In this document: piece after piece, positions 33,476 to 42,303 of the stretch
Layout: every line of letters starts with the position of its first letter
Position numbering within the stretch: the first letter of the stretch is position 1
Assembly (NCBI RefSeq): GCF_003574675.1
Contig: NZ_QOAZ01000002.1
Coordinates: 1 to 64,000 of the forward strand
Source: Azohydromonas sediminis
Lineage (GTDB): Bacteria > Pseudomonadota > Gammaproteobacteria > Burkholderiales > Burkholderiaceae_C
Direction of reading: 5' to 3'
Length of the DNA: 64,000 nt
The notes under the pieces: model-generated
Told to the model about the DNA's origin: nothing
The model's database searches: none
Seen by the model: the letters and a program-made list of their open reading frames with translations, nothing else
Position numbers and translations under genes: made by a program

Positions 33476-34501
33476 TCACAGCGGCGTCAGCGTCGCGCCG
33501 TGGTTGCGCGCCCCCACGACGTGCAGTTCGAGTGCCGGGTCGACGACGCCGGCGGCGCGCGCGGCGGTGAGCGCGTCGCGCGCGTCGTCGGCCGACGCGA
33601 AGATCGCGAAGCCGGTCGGCCCCCACGAACTCTGACCGATCGCGGCCTGTGCGTGGCCACCGAGCCACTCGATGAGGCGGCGCACCGCGCCACTGGCGAA
33701 GGCGCTGCCGCCCTGCGCCGGCGCGAAGTGCTCGCCGAGCACCTGCTGCATGCGGGTGATGCCCGCGGCGAAGGGCTCGAAGGCGCCGGCCGCCGCGCCG
33801 GGCAGCACGCGCATCAGCACCTGGTGGCACAGCTCGGCGGCGGCCGCGCGCGGCAGCGGCGGCAGCGCGGCGAGGGCGGACTTTTCCTGCTCGCCGCTCA
33901 GCCCCTGCCGGCCGGGCTCGAGCGCGAGGACGATGCGCCACGGCGCCGGCAGCGGCAGCCGTGACAGCAGCGGCGCCGGGCGGCCGTCGTCGCCCGGGCC
34001 GCCGTCGAGCAGCAGGCCGCCGAGGTCGTAGCCCGCGATGCCGACGCCCGAGCGCAGGCCGCGCCCGGTCAGCCGGGCCACGTCGCCGGTCGTCAGCGGC
34101 AGCCCGGCCAGCGCCGCGAAGGCATGCCCCACCGCGAGCGCGAGCTGCGTGCCCGAGCCGAGGCCGGCATGCGTGGGCAGCGTGCGCTGCAGGTGCACGT
34201 GCAGTGCGCCGCTGCGGCCGGTGGCGCGGCGCAGCGCGTGCAGGTGACGCGCGGCGCGCTCGATCGCGTCGCGGTCGACGCACGCGCCGGCAGTGACCTC
34301 GTCGGTGGCCGCGCGGCGCATTTCGACGACGGTCTCGAAGCCCTCGACGACGAGGCCGAGGCTGCCGAAGCGCCGCCCGAGCGAGCCGGCCGGGTCGAGG
34401 AAGCCGAGGTGCAGCCGGCCGGCCGCCTGCACGCGCACCGCCGCCAAGCCGGCGTGCGCAGCGCGGCCCTGCGCGGGCCACCACGGCGTGTCGTCGCGCA
34501 T
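33476..34501 (-). CDS. mptG: Beta-ribofuranosylaminobenzene 5'-phosphate synthase
   Basis: A 341-residue GHMP-kinase-fold enzyme catalysing the first committed step of H4MPT synthesis, joining 4-hydroxybenzoate or p-aminobenzoate to PRPP with loss of CO2. Visible signatures are RVQAAGRLHLGFLDPAGSLGRRFGSLG at the start, the glycine-rich LPTHAGLGSGTQLALAVG, RGLRSGVGIAGYDLGGLLLDGG and GQSSWGPTGFAIF near the C terminus. It follows the FolB-like gene by 23 bases and precedes mtdB by 52 bases. Confidence 0.92.
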   Translation of the reverse strand: MRDDTPWWPAQGRAAHAGLAAVRVQAAGRLHLGFLDPAGSLGRRFGSLGLVVEGFETVVEMRRAATDEVTAGACVDRDAIERAARHLHALRRATGRSGALHVHLQRTLPTHAGLGSGTQLALAVGHAFAALAGLPLTTGDVARLTGRGLRSGVGIAGYDLGGLLLDGGPGDDGRPAPLLSRLPLPAPWRIVLALEPGRQGLSGEQEKSALAALPPLPRAAAAELCHQVLMRVLPGAAAGAFEPFAAGITRMQQVLGEHFAPAQGGSAFASGAVRRLIEWLGGHAQAAIGQSSWGPTGFAIFASADDARDALTAARAAGVVDPALELHVVGARNHGATLTPL

Positions 34502-34524
34502 CGGGTCGACGGCCCTGGTGCCGC

Positions 34525-35019
34525 TCAGGACGAGCCCGGCACCATGCCGGTGCCGATCAGGTGCAGGATCGCCGCGCCGCGGCCGGCTTCGGGAGGCCCG
34601 GGGCGGCGGCGCTCGATGACGACGCCGACGGCCTGCACGTCGTCGAACTTGCGCGGCTTGGCCACCCGCACGCGCACCCAGCGCGCACCGAATTCGCCGA
34701 GCACGATGTGGGCAATCTGCTCCGCGAGGGACTCCAACAGTTGCACACGGTGTTCCGCGAGCAGCCGCTGCAGGCGCAGGCGCACCTCGCCGTAGTCGAT
34801 CGTGTCGGCGATGCGGTCGGTGTCGCAGGCGAGCGGGCGCGGGATCCCGGCGCACACGTCGATCTCGAGCGGTTGCGGCTCGTGCAGCTCGTTGTGGTGG
34901 ATCCCGATGACGGTGTGGCCGACGAAGCCCTCGATGAAGACGAGGTCGAGCGCTTCGTGGTCGGGTTGCGGCTGCACACCGAGGTGGCGGTGCGCCGCGA
35001 GGGGGCGGATCGTCGACAT
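34525..35019 (-). CDS. Dihydroneopterin aldolase-like protein (FolB family)
   Basis: A 164-residue FolB-fold protein. FIEGFVGHTVIGIHHNELHEPQPLEIDV matches the pterin-binding beginning of FolB with its conserved Glu, and AEHRVQLLESLAEQIAHIVL the second half. It is longer than FolB (about 120) by a C-terminal tail. In the H4MPT cluster it probably makes 6-hydroxymethyl-dihydropterin for the methanopterin pathway, separate from the folate FolB elsewhere. A strong AGGAGAC site precedes the ATG. It leads the leftward unit that starts from the 224-base divergent region shared with the sigma54 activator. Confidence 0.88.
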   Translation of the reverse strand: MSTIRPLAAHRHLGVQPQPDHEALDLVFIEGFVGHTVIGIHHNELHEPQPLEIDVCAGIPRPLACDTDRIADTIDYGEVRLRLQRLLAEHRVQLLESLAEQIAHIVLGEFGARWVRVRVAKPRKFDDVQAVGVVIERRRPGPPEAGRGAAILHLIGTGMVPGSS

Positions 35020-35243
35020 CGTGTCTCCTGCGACTCGGCCGGCAGGCCGGTCGTTGATTGTGACGCCGATGCCGGTGCAACTTCCGGGCCCGCTTGCGGT
35101 GCCATCGGCGAAAACCCCGAGCCGGCGCAGCGCGACGACGCTCGCCGGCGGCCGTGAGAGGGAGCGAGAATGTCCGGCGGTTTGGGGGCCCGTCCCCCGT
35201 GATCGAGAGGCGGGCTGACGGACCCGCCGCAGGAGACATACCA
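35020..35243. promoter_or_regulatory. Divergent region between folB-like gene and sigma54 activator
   Basis: A 224-base gap with ribosome-binding sites at both edges (AGGAGAC near 35024 on the - strand and AGGAGAC near 35231 on the +). It must hold promoters for both units. I find no consensus sigma54 site here: TGGCACCGCAAGC on the - strand (35092-35104) has only 8 bases between GG and GC. Nothing else stands out. Confidence 0.5.
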
Positions 35244-37193
35244 ATGGCGTTGGCGTTGCAAGATCCCCAGCAGCACCTGCATCGCGTGCTCGATGTCGTG
35301 CGGCACGGCCCGCGCAACCTGATCAGCGCGGTCGTCGCCGATTCGTGGGCACGTTGCCTGAACGTGCACCACCTCGATCCGAGCCAGGTGCGCCGTCCGC
35401 CGGTGCTCGGGCGCGCGGCGCTCGACGAGCGCCGCGAGCGCCTGCTCGACGTGATCGAGTGCGCGCGCTACGAGATGTCGACGCTGTACCAGCAGCTCGG
35501 CGACCCGCAGGCCGCGATCGTGCTGACCGACACCGACGGCGTGATCCTGCACATGGCCAGTTCACCCGAGTTCGAGCGCGAGGTGCAGCCGCTCGGGCTC
35601 GAGGTCGGCGCCGTCTGGAGCGAGGCCGAGGCCGGCACCAACGGCATGGGCACCTGCGTGGCCGCTGCGCGCCCGGTGGCCGTGGTGCAGGACGATCATT
35701 TCTTCACGCACTACACGTCGCTGACGTGCTCGGCCGTGCCGGTGCACGACCCGGCCGGCGAGATCTGCGCCGTGCTCGACGTCAGCAGCCGCTCGCAGGT
35801 GCCGCAGCAGCACCTGCTGCTGCTGCTCGGCATGACGGCGCGCATGATCGAGAACCGCCTGATCGACCTGCGTTTCCGCGACGCGCACCCGATCCACTTC
35901 CACAGCCGGCCCGAGTTCGTCTACACGTTGCACGAAGGCAAGCTCGTCGTCGACCGCAGCGGCCTCGTCCTCGCGGCCAACCGCAGCGCGCTGACGCAGC
36001 TCGGCGTCGACAGCGTGCGCCAGATCCGCGGGCACCGGCTCGACCAGATCTTCCAGACCACGCTCGACGACATGCTGCAGCGCAGCCACCGCGCGGCGTT
36101 CCACCCGGTCGTCACGTACCGCGCGAACGCGGCGAACCGCTTCTTCGCCGTCGCCCGCCAGCCCACCCGTGCGGTCACGGCGGCGCGCGCTGCCGCCACG
36201 ACGTCGGCGGCCTGCGAAGCGCTGGCGTCGGGCCGCGCGCAGCAGATGGCGCCGCGGTTCGCCGACCCGGTGCTGCAGGCGCGCTTCGCGACCGCGCAGC
36301 GCGTCGTCGCGCGCGGCACGCCGCTGCTGCTGCGCGGCGAGACCGGCGCCGGCAAGGAGGTCTTCGCGCGCGGCGTGCACGCGTCGAGCCCGCGCGCCGG
36401 CGGCCCGTTCGTCGCGATCAACTGCGCGAGCCTGCCGGAGAGCCTCATCGAGGCCGAGCTGTTCGGCTACCGCGCCGGCGCCTTCACCGGCGCCGAGCGG
36501 CGCGGCCGCCCGGGCAAGATCCTGCAGGCCGACGGCGGTACGCTGTTCCTCGACGAGATCGGCGACATGCCGCTGGCGCTGCAGGCGCGGCTGCTGCGCG
36601 TGCTCGACGAGCGCATGGTCACGCCGCTGGGCGCCGACGAGCCGCAGCGCGTCAACTTCCAGCTGATCAGCGCGAGCCACTGCAACCTCGGCGAGCTCGT
36701 TGCGCGCGGGCATTTCCGCCAGGACCTGTATTTCCGCCTCGCCGGCATCGAGCTCGAGGTGCCGGCGCTGCGCGAGCGCAGCGACCGTGCCGAGCTGATC
36801 CGCGACGTGCTCGCCGATGAAGGCGGCGCTGACATGCCGATCAGCCCGGCAGCTTGGGACCTGCTGATGCGCCACCCGTGGCCGGGCAACGTGCGCCAGC
36901 TGCGTCATGTGCTGCGCTGTGCCGTCGCGCTCGCCGACGGGCAGACGATCACGCCCGAGCACCTGCCGTCGCTGCGCGGCGAGCCCGGCTGCGCCGATCG
37001 TGAGCCCGGTGCCGAGGCCCCGCAGGCGCCGTCGCTCGATCCGGCGCAGGCGCAGGAACGGCAGGAGCTGCTCGACCTGCTCGAGGCGCAACGCTGGAAC
37101 GTCAGCCACGTCGCCAAGCGGCTGGGCGTCAGCCGCAACACCCTGTACCGGCGGATGCACAGGCTGCACATTCCGCTTGCGCCCGACAACTGA
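35244..37193 (+). CDS. Sigma54-dependent activator, AcoR type (GAF, AAA+, Fis)
   Basis: A 649-residue enhancer-binding activator. An N-terminal GAF-type sensor region (about 80-210, including EAEAGTNGMGTCVAA as in AcoR), a PAS-like stretch (about 225-305), then the AAA+ domain with Walker A GETGAGKE (365-372), the sigma54-contact loop GAFTGA (412-417; Phe for the usual Tyr is tolerated) and Walker B GGTLFLDEIGD (about 431-441). A Fis-type helix-turn-helix ends it (WNVSHVAKRLGVSRNTLYRRMHRL). It lies among the H4MPT genes and the window has a consensus sigma54 promoter before fhcBADC, so that operon is its likely target. The ligand is unknown, possibly formaldehyde or an alcohol. Confidence 0.9.
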   Translation: MALALQDPQQHLHRVLDVVRHGPRNLISAVVADSWARCLNVHHLDPSQVRRPPVLGRAALDERRERLLDVIECARYEMSTLYQQLGDPQAAIVLTDTDGVILHMASSPEFEREVQPLGLEVGAVWSEAEAGTNGMGTCVAAARPVAVVQDDHFFTHYTSLTCSAVPVHDPAGEICAVLDVSSRSQVPQQHLLLLLGMTARMIENRLIDLRFRDAHPIHFHSRPEFVYTLHEGKLVVDRSGLVLAANRSALTQLGVDSVRQIRGHRLDQIFQTTLDDMLQRSHRAAFHPVVTYRANAANRFFAVARQPTRAVTAARAAATTSAACEALASGRAQQMAPRFADPVLQARFATAQRVVARGTPLLLRGETGAGKEVFARGVHASSPRAGGPFVAINCASLPESLIEAELFGYRAGAFTGAERRGRPGKILQADGGTLFLDEIGDMPLALQARLLRVLDERMVTPLGADEPQRVNFQLISASHCNLGELVARGHFRQDLYFRLAGIELEVPALRERSDRAELIRDVLADEGGADMPISPAAWDLLMRHPWPGNVRQLRHVLRCAVALADGQTITPEHLPSLRGEPGCADREPGAEAPQAPSLDPAQAQERQELLDLLEAQRWNVSHVAKRLGVSRNTLYRRMHRLHIPLAPDN

Positions 37194-37217
37194 AGTGGCC
37201 ACGTTCCTGCGACGACG

Positions 37218-37790
37218 ATGACCGATCCCGCGGCGCGCCGGCGCCTGGCGTGGGCCGTGACCGGCTCGGGCCATTTCCTCGAAGAATCGCTCGACGTCGC
37301 GGCGCGTCTGCCCGACGTCGACCTGTACCTGTCGGCCGCCGCCGAAGAGGTGCTGCCGATGTACGGGCGCCGCCTCGACGAGCTCAAGGGGCGCTTTCGC
37401 ATCTTCCGCGACAAGACGGCGAGCGCGGTGCCGGTGGGCACGCTCTACGAAGACGTCTACCACACCGTCGTGATCGCGCCGGCGACGAGCAACACGGTGG
37501 CCAAGTGCGCGTTCGGCATCAGCGACACGCTGCCGACGAACATGTTCGCGCAGGCCGGCAAGCTCGGCATCCCGAGCATCGTCTTCGCGTGCGACACCGA
37601 GCCGGTGGTCGTCACCCGTGCCCCGCACGAGTGGGTCACGCTGCGGCCGCGGCGCGTCGAGTTCGACAACCTCGAGCGCCTGCGCGCGATCGACCACTGC
37701 CTCGTCGTCACCAGCCCGGCCGAGCTCGCGGCCGCGCTCGACGAGCGCTTCGCGGCCCTGGCGCGCGCATGGAACACATCGTCTTCCTGA
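37218..37790 (+). CDS. Archaeal-type flavoprotein, probable dihydromethanopterin reductase
   Basis: A 190-residue flavoprotein of the AfpA/DmrB type. The N-terminal AWAVTGSGHFLEESLDVA is the FMN phosphate-binding start, VVIAPATSNTVAKCAFGISDTLPTNMFAQAGK the conserved core and VFACDTEPVVV another family mark. DmrB-like proteins reduce dihydromethanopterin to H4MPT. Some methylotrophs use the DHFR-like DmrA instead; no dmrA is seen in this window. It begins 24 bases after the activator and overlaps the next gene by 22 bases. Confidence 0.85.
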   Translation: MTDPAARRRLAWAVTGSGHFLEESLDVAARLPDVDLYLSAAAEEVLPMYGRRLDELKGRFRIFRDKTASAVPVGTLYEDVYHTVVIAPATSNTVAKCAFGISDTLPTNMFAQAGKLGIPSIVFACDTEPVVVTRAPHEWVTLRPRRVEFDNLERLRAIDHCLVVTSPAELAAALDERFAALARAWNTSSS

Positions 37791-39262
37791 CCGGCCGCCT
37801 CGCGCAGCAGGCACTGACGCGCGTGCTCGAGACGATCGAGCCGCCGGGTGCCGAGACCGCCTTCACGTGGGAGGTGCGCGAGATCGGGCTGCAGGTGGCC
37901 GCGCTGATGACGGCCGACATGATCCGCCGCCGCGTGCCGCGGCCGGTGGCGGCCGACCGCATCGTCGTGCCCGGGCGCTGCCGCGGCGACCTCGACGCGC
38001 TCGGCGCGCACTTCGGCGTGCCGGTGCAGCGCGGGCCGGAAGAACTGAAGGACCTGCCGCAGTTCTTCCGCCGCCAGGCGCAGCCGGTCGCGCTCGACGC
38101 CTACCGGGTGCAGATCTTCGCCGAGATCGTCGACGCGCCGCGGCTGACGATCGCGCAGATCGTCGAGCGCGCGCAGTCGCTGCGCACCGACGGCGCCGAC
38201 GTGATCGACCTCGGCGCGCTGCCCGAGACGCCGTTCGCGCACCTCGAGGAGGCGGTGCGCGAGCTCAAGGCGCAGGGCTTCGCGGTCAGCGTCGATTCGA
38301 TGAACCCGCACGAGCTGCTGCGCGGCGGCCGCGCTGGCGCCGACTACCTGCTGAGCCTGAACGTCGAGACGCTGTGGATCGCCGACGAGGTCGAGGCCAC
38401 CCCGGTGCTCGTGCCGCGCACACCGGCCGACGAGGCGTCGCTGTGGGCGGCGGTCGAGCGGCTGCGCTCGCGCAACCGGCCCTTCCTCGCCGATGCGATC
38501 CTCGACCCGCTGCCGTTCGGCTTCCTCGCGTCGCTGTGCCGCTACCAGCGGCTGCGCGAGCGCTTCCCCGATGCACCGATCCTGCTCGGCGTCGGTAACC
38601 TGACCGAGCTCACCGAAGCCGACACCAGCGGCATCAACGCGCTGCTGCTCGGCGTGGCCGAGGAGCTGGACGCCGCCGCGATCCTGACGACCCAGGTCAG
38701 CGGGCACTGCCGGCGCGCAGTGCGCGAGGCCGATTGGGCGCGGCGCATCATGCACGCCGCGGGCGCGCACCGCACGCTGCCGAAAGGCCTGTCGCCCGCG
38801 CTGATGACGGTGCACGACAAGCATCCGTTCCCCTACAGCGACGCCGAGATCGCCGCGACGGCGCGCGAGGTGCGCGACCCGAACTTCCGCATCCAGGTCA
38901 GCGCCGAGGGCCTGCACGTCTACAACCGCGACGGCCTGCGCCGCGGGCGCGACCCGTTCGAGCTGTGGCCCACGCTCGGGCTCGACGGCGACGCGTCGCA
39001 CGCCTTCTACATGGGCGTCGAGCTGGCCCGGGCGCAGATCGCGTGGCAGCTCGGCAAGCGCTACGTGCAGGACCAGCCGCTCGACTGGGGCTGCGCCGTC
39101 GAGCGCGCCCCGGAGGACCTGCTGCAGTGGTGCGCTCCGGGCACGACGCTTGCTCCGAGATCGGCGCAGACGGTGGCGGGCGCGCCCGTGACCGGTGCGG
39201 CTTCGGCAGCGCCCGAGGCCGACGACGACGCGGCGCCTGCAAAGACGAGAAAGCATGCCTGA
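37769..39262 (+). CDS. Dihydropteroate synthase-related protein (H4MPT synthesis)
   Basis: A 497-residue protein with a DHPS-like TIM barrel (about 110-330; DGADVIDLGALPETP, GFAVSVDSMNPHELLRGGRAGADYLLSLN) flanked by an N-terminal domain (about 1-105) and a C-terminal domain (about 345-460) unlike bacterial FolP. The last about 40 residues are a low-complexity Ala-rich tail. This large form is found in methanogens and H4MPT-using bacteria and probably joins the pterin pyrophosphate to the ribofuranosyl-aminobenzene unit. The start lies within the end of the flavoprotein gene and the stop within the next gene. Confidence 0.88.
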   Translation: MEHIVFLTGRLAQQALTRVLETIEPPGAETAFTWEVREIGLQVAALMTADMIRRRVPRPVAADRIVVPGRCRGDLDALGAHFGVPVQRGPEELKDLPQFFRRQAQPVALDAYRVQIFAEIVDAPRLTIAQIVERAQSLRTDGADVIDLGALPETPFAHLEEAVRELKAQGFAVSVDSMNPHELLRGGRAGADYLLSLNVETLWIADEVEATPVLVPRTPADEASLWAAVERLRSRNRPFLADAILDPLPFGFLASLCRYQRLRERFPDAPILLGVGNLTELTEADTSGINALLLGVAEELDAAAILTTQVSGHCRRAVREADWARRIMHAAGAHRTLPKGLSPALMTVHDKHPFPYSDAEIAATAREVRDPNFRIQVSAEGLHVYNRDGLRRGRDPFELWPTLGLDGDASHAFYMGVELARAQIAWQLGKRYVQDQPLDWGCAVERAPEDLLQWCAPGTTLAPRSAQTVAGAPVTGAASAAPEADDDAAPAKTRKHA

Positions 39263-39833
39263 AGCGATCTACGAAACCATCGTCACAACCTGCGGCGCCG
39301 ACGGCACGGTGCACGTCGCCCCGATGGGTGTGCGCTACCGCGGTGACGACGTGCTGCTGATGCCGTTCAAGCCGTCGACGACGCTGGCCAACGTGCTGGC
39401 CACCGGCCGCGCCGTCCTCAACGTCGTGACCGACGTGCGCGTGTTCGCCGGCTGCGTCAGCGGCCAGCGCCGCGACTGGCCCACCGAGCCGGTCGACGGC
39501 GGGGTGCGGCTGGCCTGCGCGATCGGCCACACGTCGCTCGTGCTGCGCGAGCATGTCGACGATGCGCAGCGTCCGCGCCTGCGGCTGGCGCGCGTCGCCG
39601 AGGCGCGGCACGGCGACTTCCGTGGCTTCAACCGCGCGCAGGCGGCGGTCATCGAGGCCGCGGTGCTCGTCAGTCGCCTGCACCTGCTGCCGGCCGAGAA
39701 GATCGACCAGGAACTGAGCTACCTCCAGATCGCGATCGACAAGACCGCCGGCGAGGCCGAGGCACAGGCCTGGTCGTGGCTGCAGCAGGCCGTCGCTCGG
39801 CATCGCGCCGCGGCGACGGCGGGGGCGCGCTGA
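39255..39833 (+). CDS. DUF447-family protein of the H4MPT cluster
   Basis: A 192-residue protein with a flavin-reductase-like split barrel: YETIVTTCGADGTVHVAPMGVRYRGDDVLLMPFKPSTTLANV opens the domain and VSRLHLLPAEKIDQELSYLQIAIDKTAGEAE closes it. This family occurs in methanogens and methylotrophs with H4MPT; an FMN-binding role is predicted but the reaction is unknown. It overlaps the DHPS-like gene by 8 bases and mfnB by one base. Confidence 0.85.
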   Translation: MPEAIYETIVTTCGADGTVHVAPMGVRYRGDDVLLMPFKPSTTLANVLATGRAVLNVVTDVRVFAGCVSGQRRDWPTEPVDGGVRLACAIGHTSLVLREHVDDAQRPRLRLARVAEARHGDFRGFNRAQAAVIEAAVLVSRLHLLPAEKIDQELSYLQIAIDKTAGEAEAQAWSWLQQAVARHRAAATAGAR

Positions 39834-40525
39834 TGCGCGTGCTCGTCAGTGCGCGCAACGTCGCCGAGGCGCTCGACGCCGCCGCGGGCGGCGCCGACTT
39901 CGTCGACCTGAAGGATCCGGCCAGCGGCGCGCTCGGCGGCCTGCCGCCACCGGGGATCGCCGTCATCGCCGCCGCGGTGCGCGCGGCGCACCCGTCGCTG
40001 CGTCTGAGCGCGACGATCGGCGACTTCGCGCCGGATGCGGCCGGGGCGATCGTGCGACGTGTGCACGCCGTCGCCGCCGCGGGCGTCGACGACGTCAAGG
40101 TCGGGATCGTGCCCGGTGCCGGTGCGAAGCGGCTGGTCGACGCGCTGGCGCGCTGCGGCGCATCGGTGGTTCCGGTGCTGATCGCCGACGACGGCGTCGA
40201 TGCGCCGCTGCTCGAGGCCGTGCTCGCCGCCGACGCGTTCGCGGCGGTGATGCTCGACACCGTCGACAAGCACGCCGGCAGTCTGCTGCAGCGCGTGCCG
40301 CCCGCGTGCCTGCGCGACGTCGTCGAGCGCGTGCAGCGCAGCGGCCGGCTCGCCGGCCTCGCCGGGGCCCTGCGTGCCGACGACGTGCCGGCACTGCGGC
40401 GGCTGGCGCCCGACTTCGCCGGCTTCCGCAGCGCCGTGTGCGCCCACGGGCGCGCGGGGCGCCTCGAGACGGCGCGCGTGCGCGCGCTGTGCACCGCGCT
40501 GCGCGCGGCGGCCGTCGCGGCCTGA
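39833..40525 (+). CDS. mfnB: (5-formylfuran-3-yl)methyl phosphate synthase-like protein
   Basis: A 230-residue TIM-barrel protein of the MfnB/DUF556 family, which in archaea forms the furan ring of methanofuran from two triose phosphates. Signature stretches are MRVLVSARNVAEALDAAAGGADFVDLKDPASGALGG with the catalytic Lys, SATIGDF, DDVKVGIVPG and VMLDTVDKH. Methylotrophs make a related methofuran for the Fhc complex, so the same reaction is expected. It ends the rightward unit and converges on the MfnE-like gene; GC-rich inverted sequence across 40509-40544 may terminate both. Confidence 0.9.
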   Translation: MRVLVSARNVAEALDAAAGGADFVDLKDPASGALGGLPPPGIAVIAAAVRAAHPSLRLSATIGDFAPDAAGAIVRRVHAVAAAGVDDVKVGIVPGAGAKRLVDALARCGASVVPVLIADDGVDAPLLEAVLAADAFAAVMLDTVDKHAGSLLQRVPPACLRDVVERVQRSGRLAGLAGALRADDVPALRRLAPDFAGFRSAVCAHGRAGRLETARVRALCTALRAAAVAA

Positions 40526-40564
40526 GCCGCTGCGACTGCGGCCGCGATCCGGGCCGGGGCTGCG

Positions 40565-41236
40565 TTACCGCGGCGGCAGCCGTGGCGGCGCCGGCGCGCG
40601 CTCGGTGTGCCAGGCGCGCGACAGGTCCAGCGGGGGCAGGGCGGGAGGCGGCCATTCGCCGCGCACCAGCGCCAAACGCACCGCGTCGAGGGCGTCGACC
40701 TGCACCACGTCGACCGGGAACGCGGCGTCTTGCGCCCACTGCGGAAAGCGCCGGTCGACGACCCCCGCCGCGGCGAGGTCGGCCAGGCCGAGCGTCGGGT
40801 CGACGCGGCACGCCTTGACGACGAGGACGCGCTCGGCATTCAGGCGCCTTGCGAGCCACAGCGCCAGGCTGTCGGAGGTGACGTCCCACGTCGTCAGCGT
40901 GTCGGGGGCGTCGCGCAGCGCGGCGTAGGGCACCCACAGCGCGACGCGGCCCGTGTGAATGGCCTGCCGGATCTCGTCGTCCGCCGTGGCGAGGGCGAGG
41001 CGCGGCTCGAGCGCATGCAGCATCTGGGCGGTCTGCGCCATGCCGAGCACCGCCATGTTGTGCGCCGCGAGGTCGTCGAAACCCCATTGCTGCTGCGCGA
41101 TGCGCACCTGGTCGGCGAACGCGCCGCCCCCGGGGACGACGGCGACGCGGCCGCCACCGAACTCGGCGAGCATGTGCAGCCAGCGCAGCAGCACCGCATC
41201 GTGCACGAGGCTGCCGCCGAGCTTGACGATCCACAT
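40565..41236 (-). CDS. mfnE: Amino-acid-kinase-fold protein (MfnE-like)
   Basis: A 223-residue amino acid kinase-fold protein: WIVKLGGSLVHD is the phosphate-binding start, VAVVPGGGAFADQVR the nucleotide motif, and TTWDVTSDSLALWLARRL a conserved mid-region. MfnE in methanogens phosphorylates the aminomethylfuran phosphate to a diphosphate in methanofuran synthesis. The last 30 residues are Pro-rich and outside the fold. It follows the MfnF-like gene by 5 bases. Confidence 0.83.
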   Translation of the reverse strand: MWIVKLGGSLVHDAVLLRWLHMLAEFGGGRVAVVPGGGAFADQVRIAQQQWGFDDLAAHNMAVLGMAQTAQMLHALEPRLALATADDEIRQAIHTGRVALWVPYAALRDAPDTLTTWDVTSDSLALWLARRLNAERVLVVKACRVDPTLGLADLAAAGVVDRRFPQWAQDAAFPVDVVQVDALDAVRLALVRGEWPPPALPPLDLSRAWHTERAPAPPRLPPR

Positions 41237-41241
41237 CGTGC

Positions 41242-42303
41242 TCAGCCCTCCACCGGTGGCGCCAGCAGCGCCACCGCGACCGCGGGTGCGGCGACCTCGA
41301 TCCAGCGCGCCAGCCCGCCGTCGCCCCCCACGCCCACGACCTCCGCGAGCCGCCGGTACGGCCGTCCCGTGCGCGCGGCCAGCGCGGCGGCAAGGAAGGC
41401 CCCGCAGCCGGCGCCGACGAGCGTGCAGCGCGCATCGACACCGGCGTGCGCGACCACCCGTTCGAGCTGGCCGCCGATCTCAGCGAGCTGGCGCGAGCGC
41501 CACACGTGCGCCAGTTCGAGCCACTGCGACGCCGGCGCGTCGGCCGCGTCGCGGCCGACCATGCGCGCGAGCCGCTGCCGCGTCGCGGCGGCGTCCTTGG
41601 TGCCGCGGTCGGCGGCGGGGTGCTGGTCGTGCGCGGCGTCGAGCTCGCCGGTCAGCCGGTAGACGTCGGCCGTCGTCGCGAACCACTCGTTCATCACGTT
41701 GACCTCGTCGCCGCCAAACGGCACGCGCGGACCGAGCGCGCACAGCGGCGTGCGCACGACGCCCTGGTAGACGAGCTCGCCGCTGGCCAGCCGTTCGGCG
41801 TCGTTGCGGCCGCGCGCGACGACGCGGCCGTCGCGCATCGGGATCAGGTCGGTCGTCGTGCTGCCGATGTCGACGAGCACCGCGTCGCCGCAGCGCGGCG
41901 CGAGCCACGACGCCGTCGCGCGCCAGTTCGCCGAGGCGATCGCGCGCCAGTGGGCGCCGGCCGCCGGCGGCGCGATCCAGCCGGCGTCGCCCGCGTACAG
42001 GCGCAGCGTCGGGCCGAGCCTCTCGGCCAGGTGGGCGGCGAGGCGGCGAACGCCCTGGTCGCGGTCGGGGAACAGGTCGACCATTTCGCCGGTCATCGTC
42101 GCGACGTGCGTGGTGCCGATCGCCCAGCCCTGCGGCCAGCGATCGCGCGCGCGGGCGAGCACCGCGTCGAGGCGGTCGAGCCCCTCCCACAGCGCGCAGG
42201 GCCACTGCACGACGTCGACCGGCACGCCATCCTCGACGCGGCACGCCTTGACGTGCGCGCCGCCGATGTCCCAGCCGATGCGGCTGCCGCCCCGCTCAGG
42301 CAT
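41242..42303 (-). CDS. mfnF: H4MPT-linked C1 pathway protein, MfnF-like
   Basis: A 353-residue ASKHA-fold protein of the hydantoinase/oxoprolinase-like type found only with H4MPT pathways. It has IGWDIGGAHVKACR at the N terminus, AVLVDIGSTTTDLIPMRDG as the second phosphate-binding motif, and CTLVGAGCGAFLA near the end. MfnF in methanogens couples the furan unit to tyramine. The start overlaps the MfnD-like gene stop region by 8 bases, so mfnD, mfnF and mfnE form one leftward unit. Confidence 0.85.
   Translation of the reverse strand: MPERGGSRIGWDIGGAHVKACRVEDGVPVDVVQWPCALWEGLDRLDAVLARARDRWPQGWAIGTTHVATMTGEMVDLFPDRDQGVRRLAAHLAERLGPTLRLYAGDAGWIAPPAAGAHWRAIASANWRATASWLAPRCGDAVLVDIGSTTTDLIPMRDGRVVARGRNDAERLASGELVYQGVVRTPLCALGPRVPFGGDEVNVMNEWFATTADVYRLTGELDAAHDQHPAADRGTKDAAATRQRLARMVGRDAADAPASQWLELAHVWRSRQLAEIGGQLERVVAHAGVDARCTLVGAGCGAFLAAALAARTGRPYRRLAEVVGVGGDGGLARWIEVAAPAVAVALLAPPVEG

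Noticed and set aside
35092-35104. Second sigma54 promoter (TGGCACCGCAAGC, - strand) before the FolB-like gene
   Set aside because: Spacing between GG and GC is 8 instead of 10 bases.
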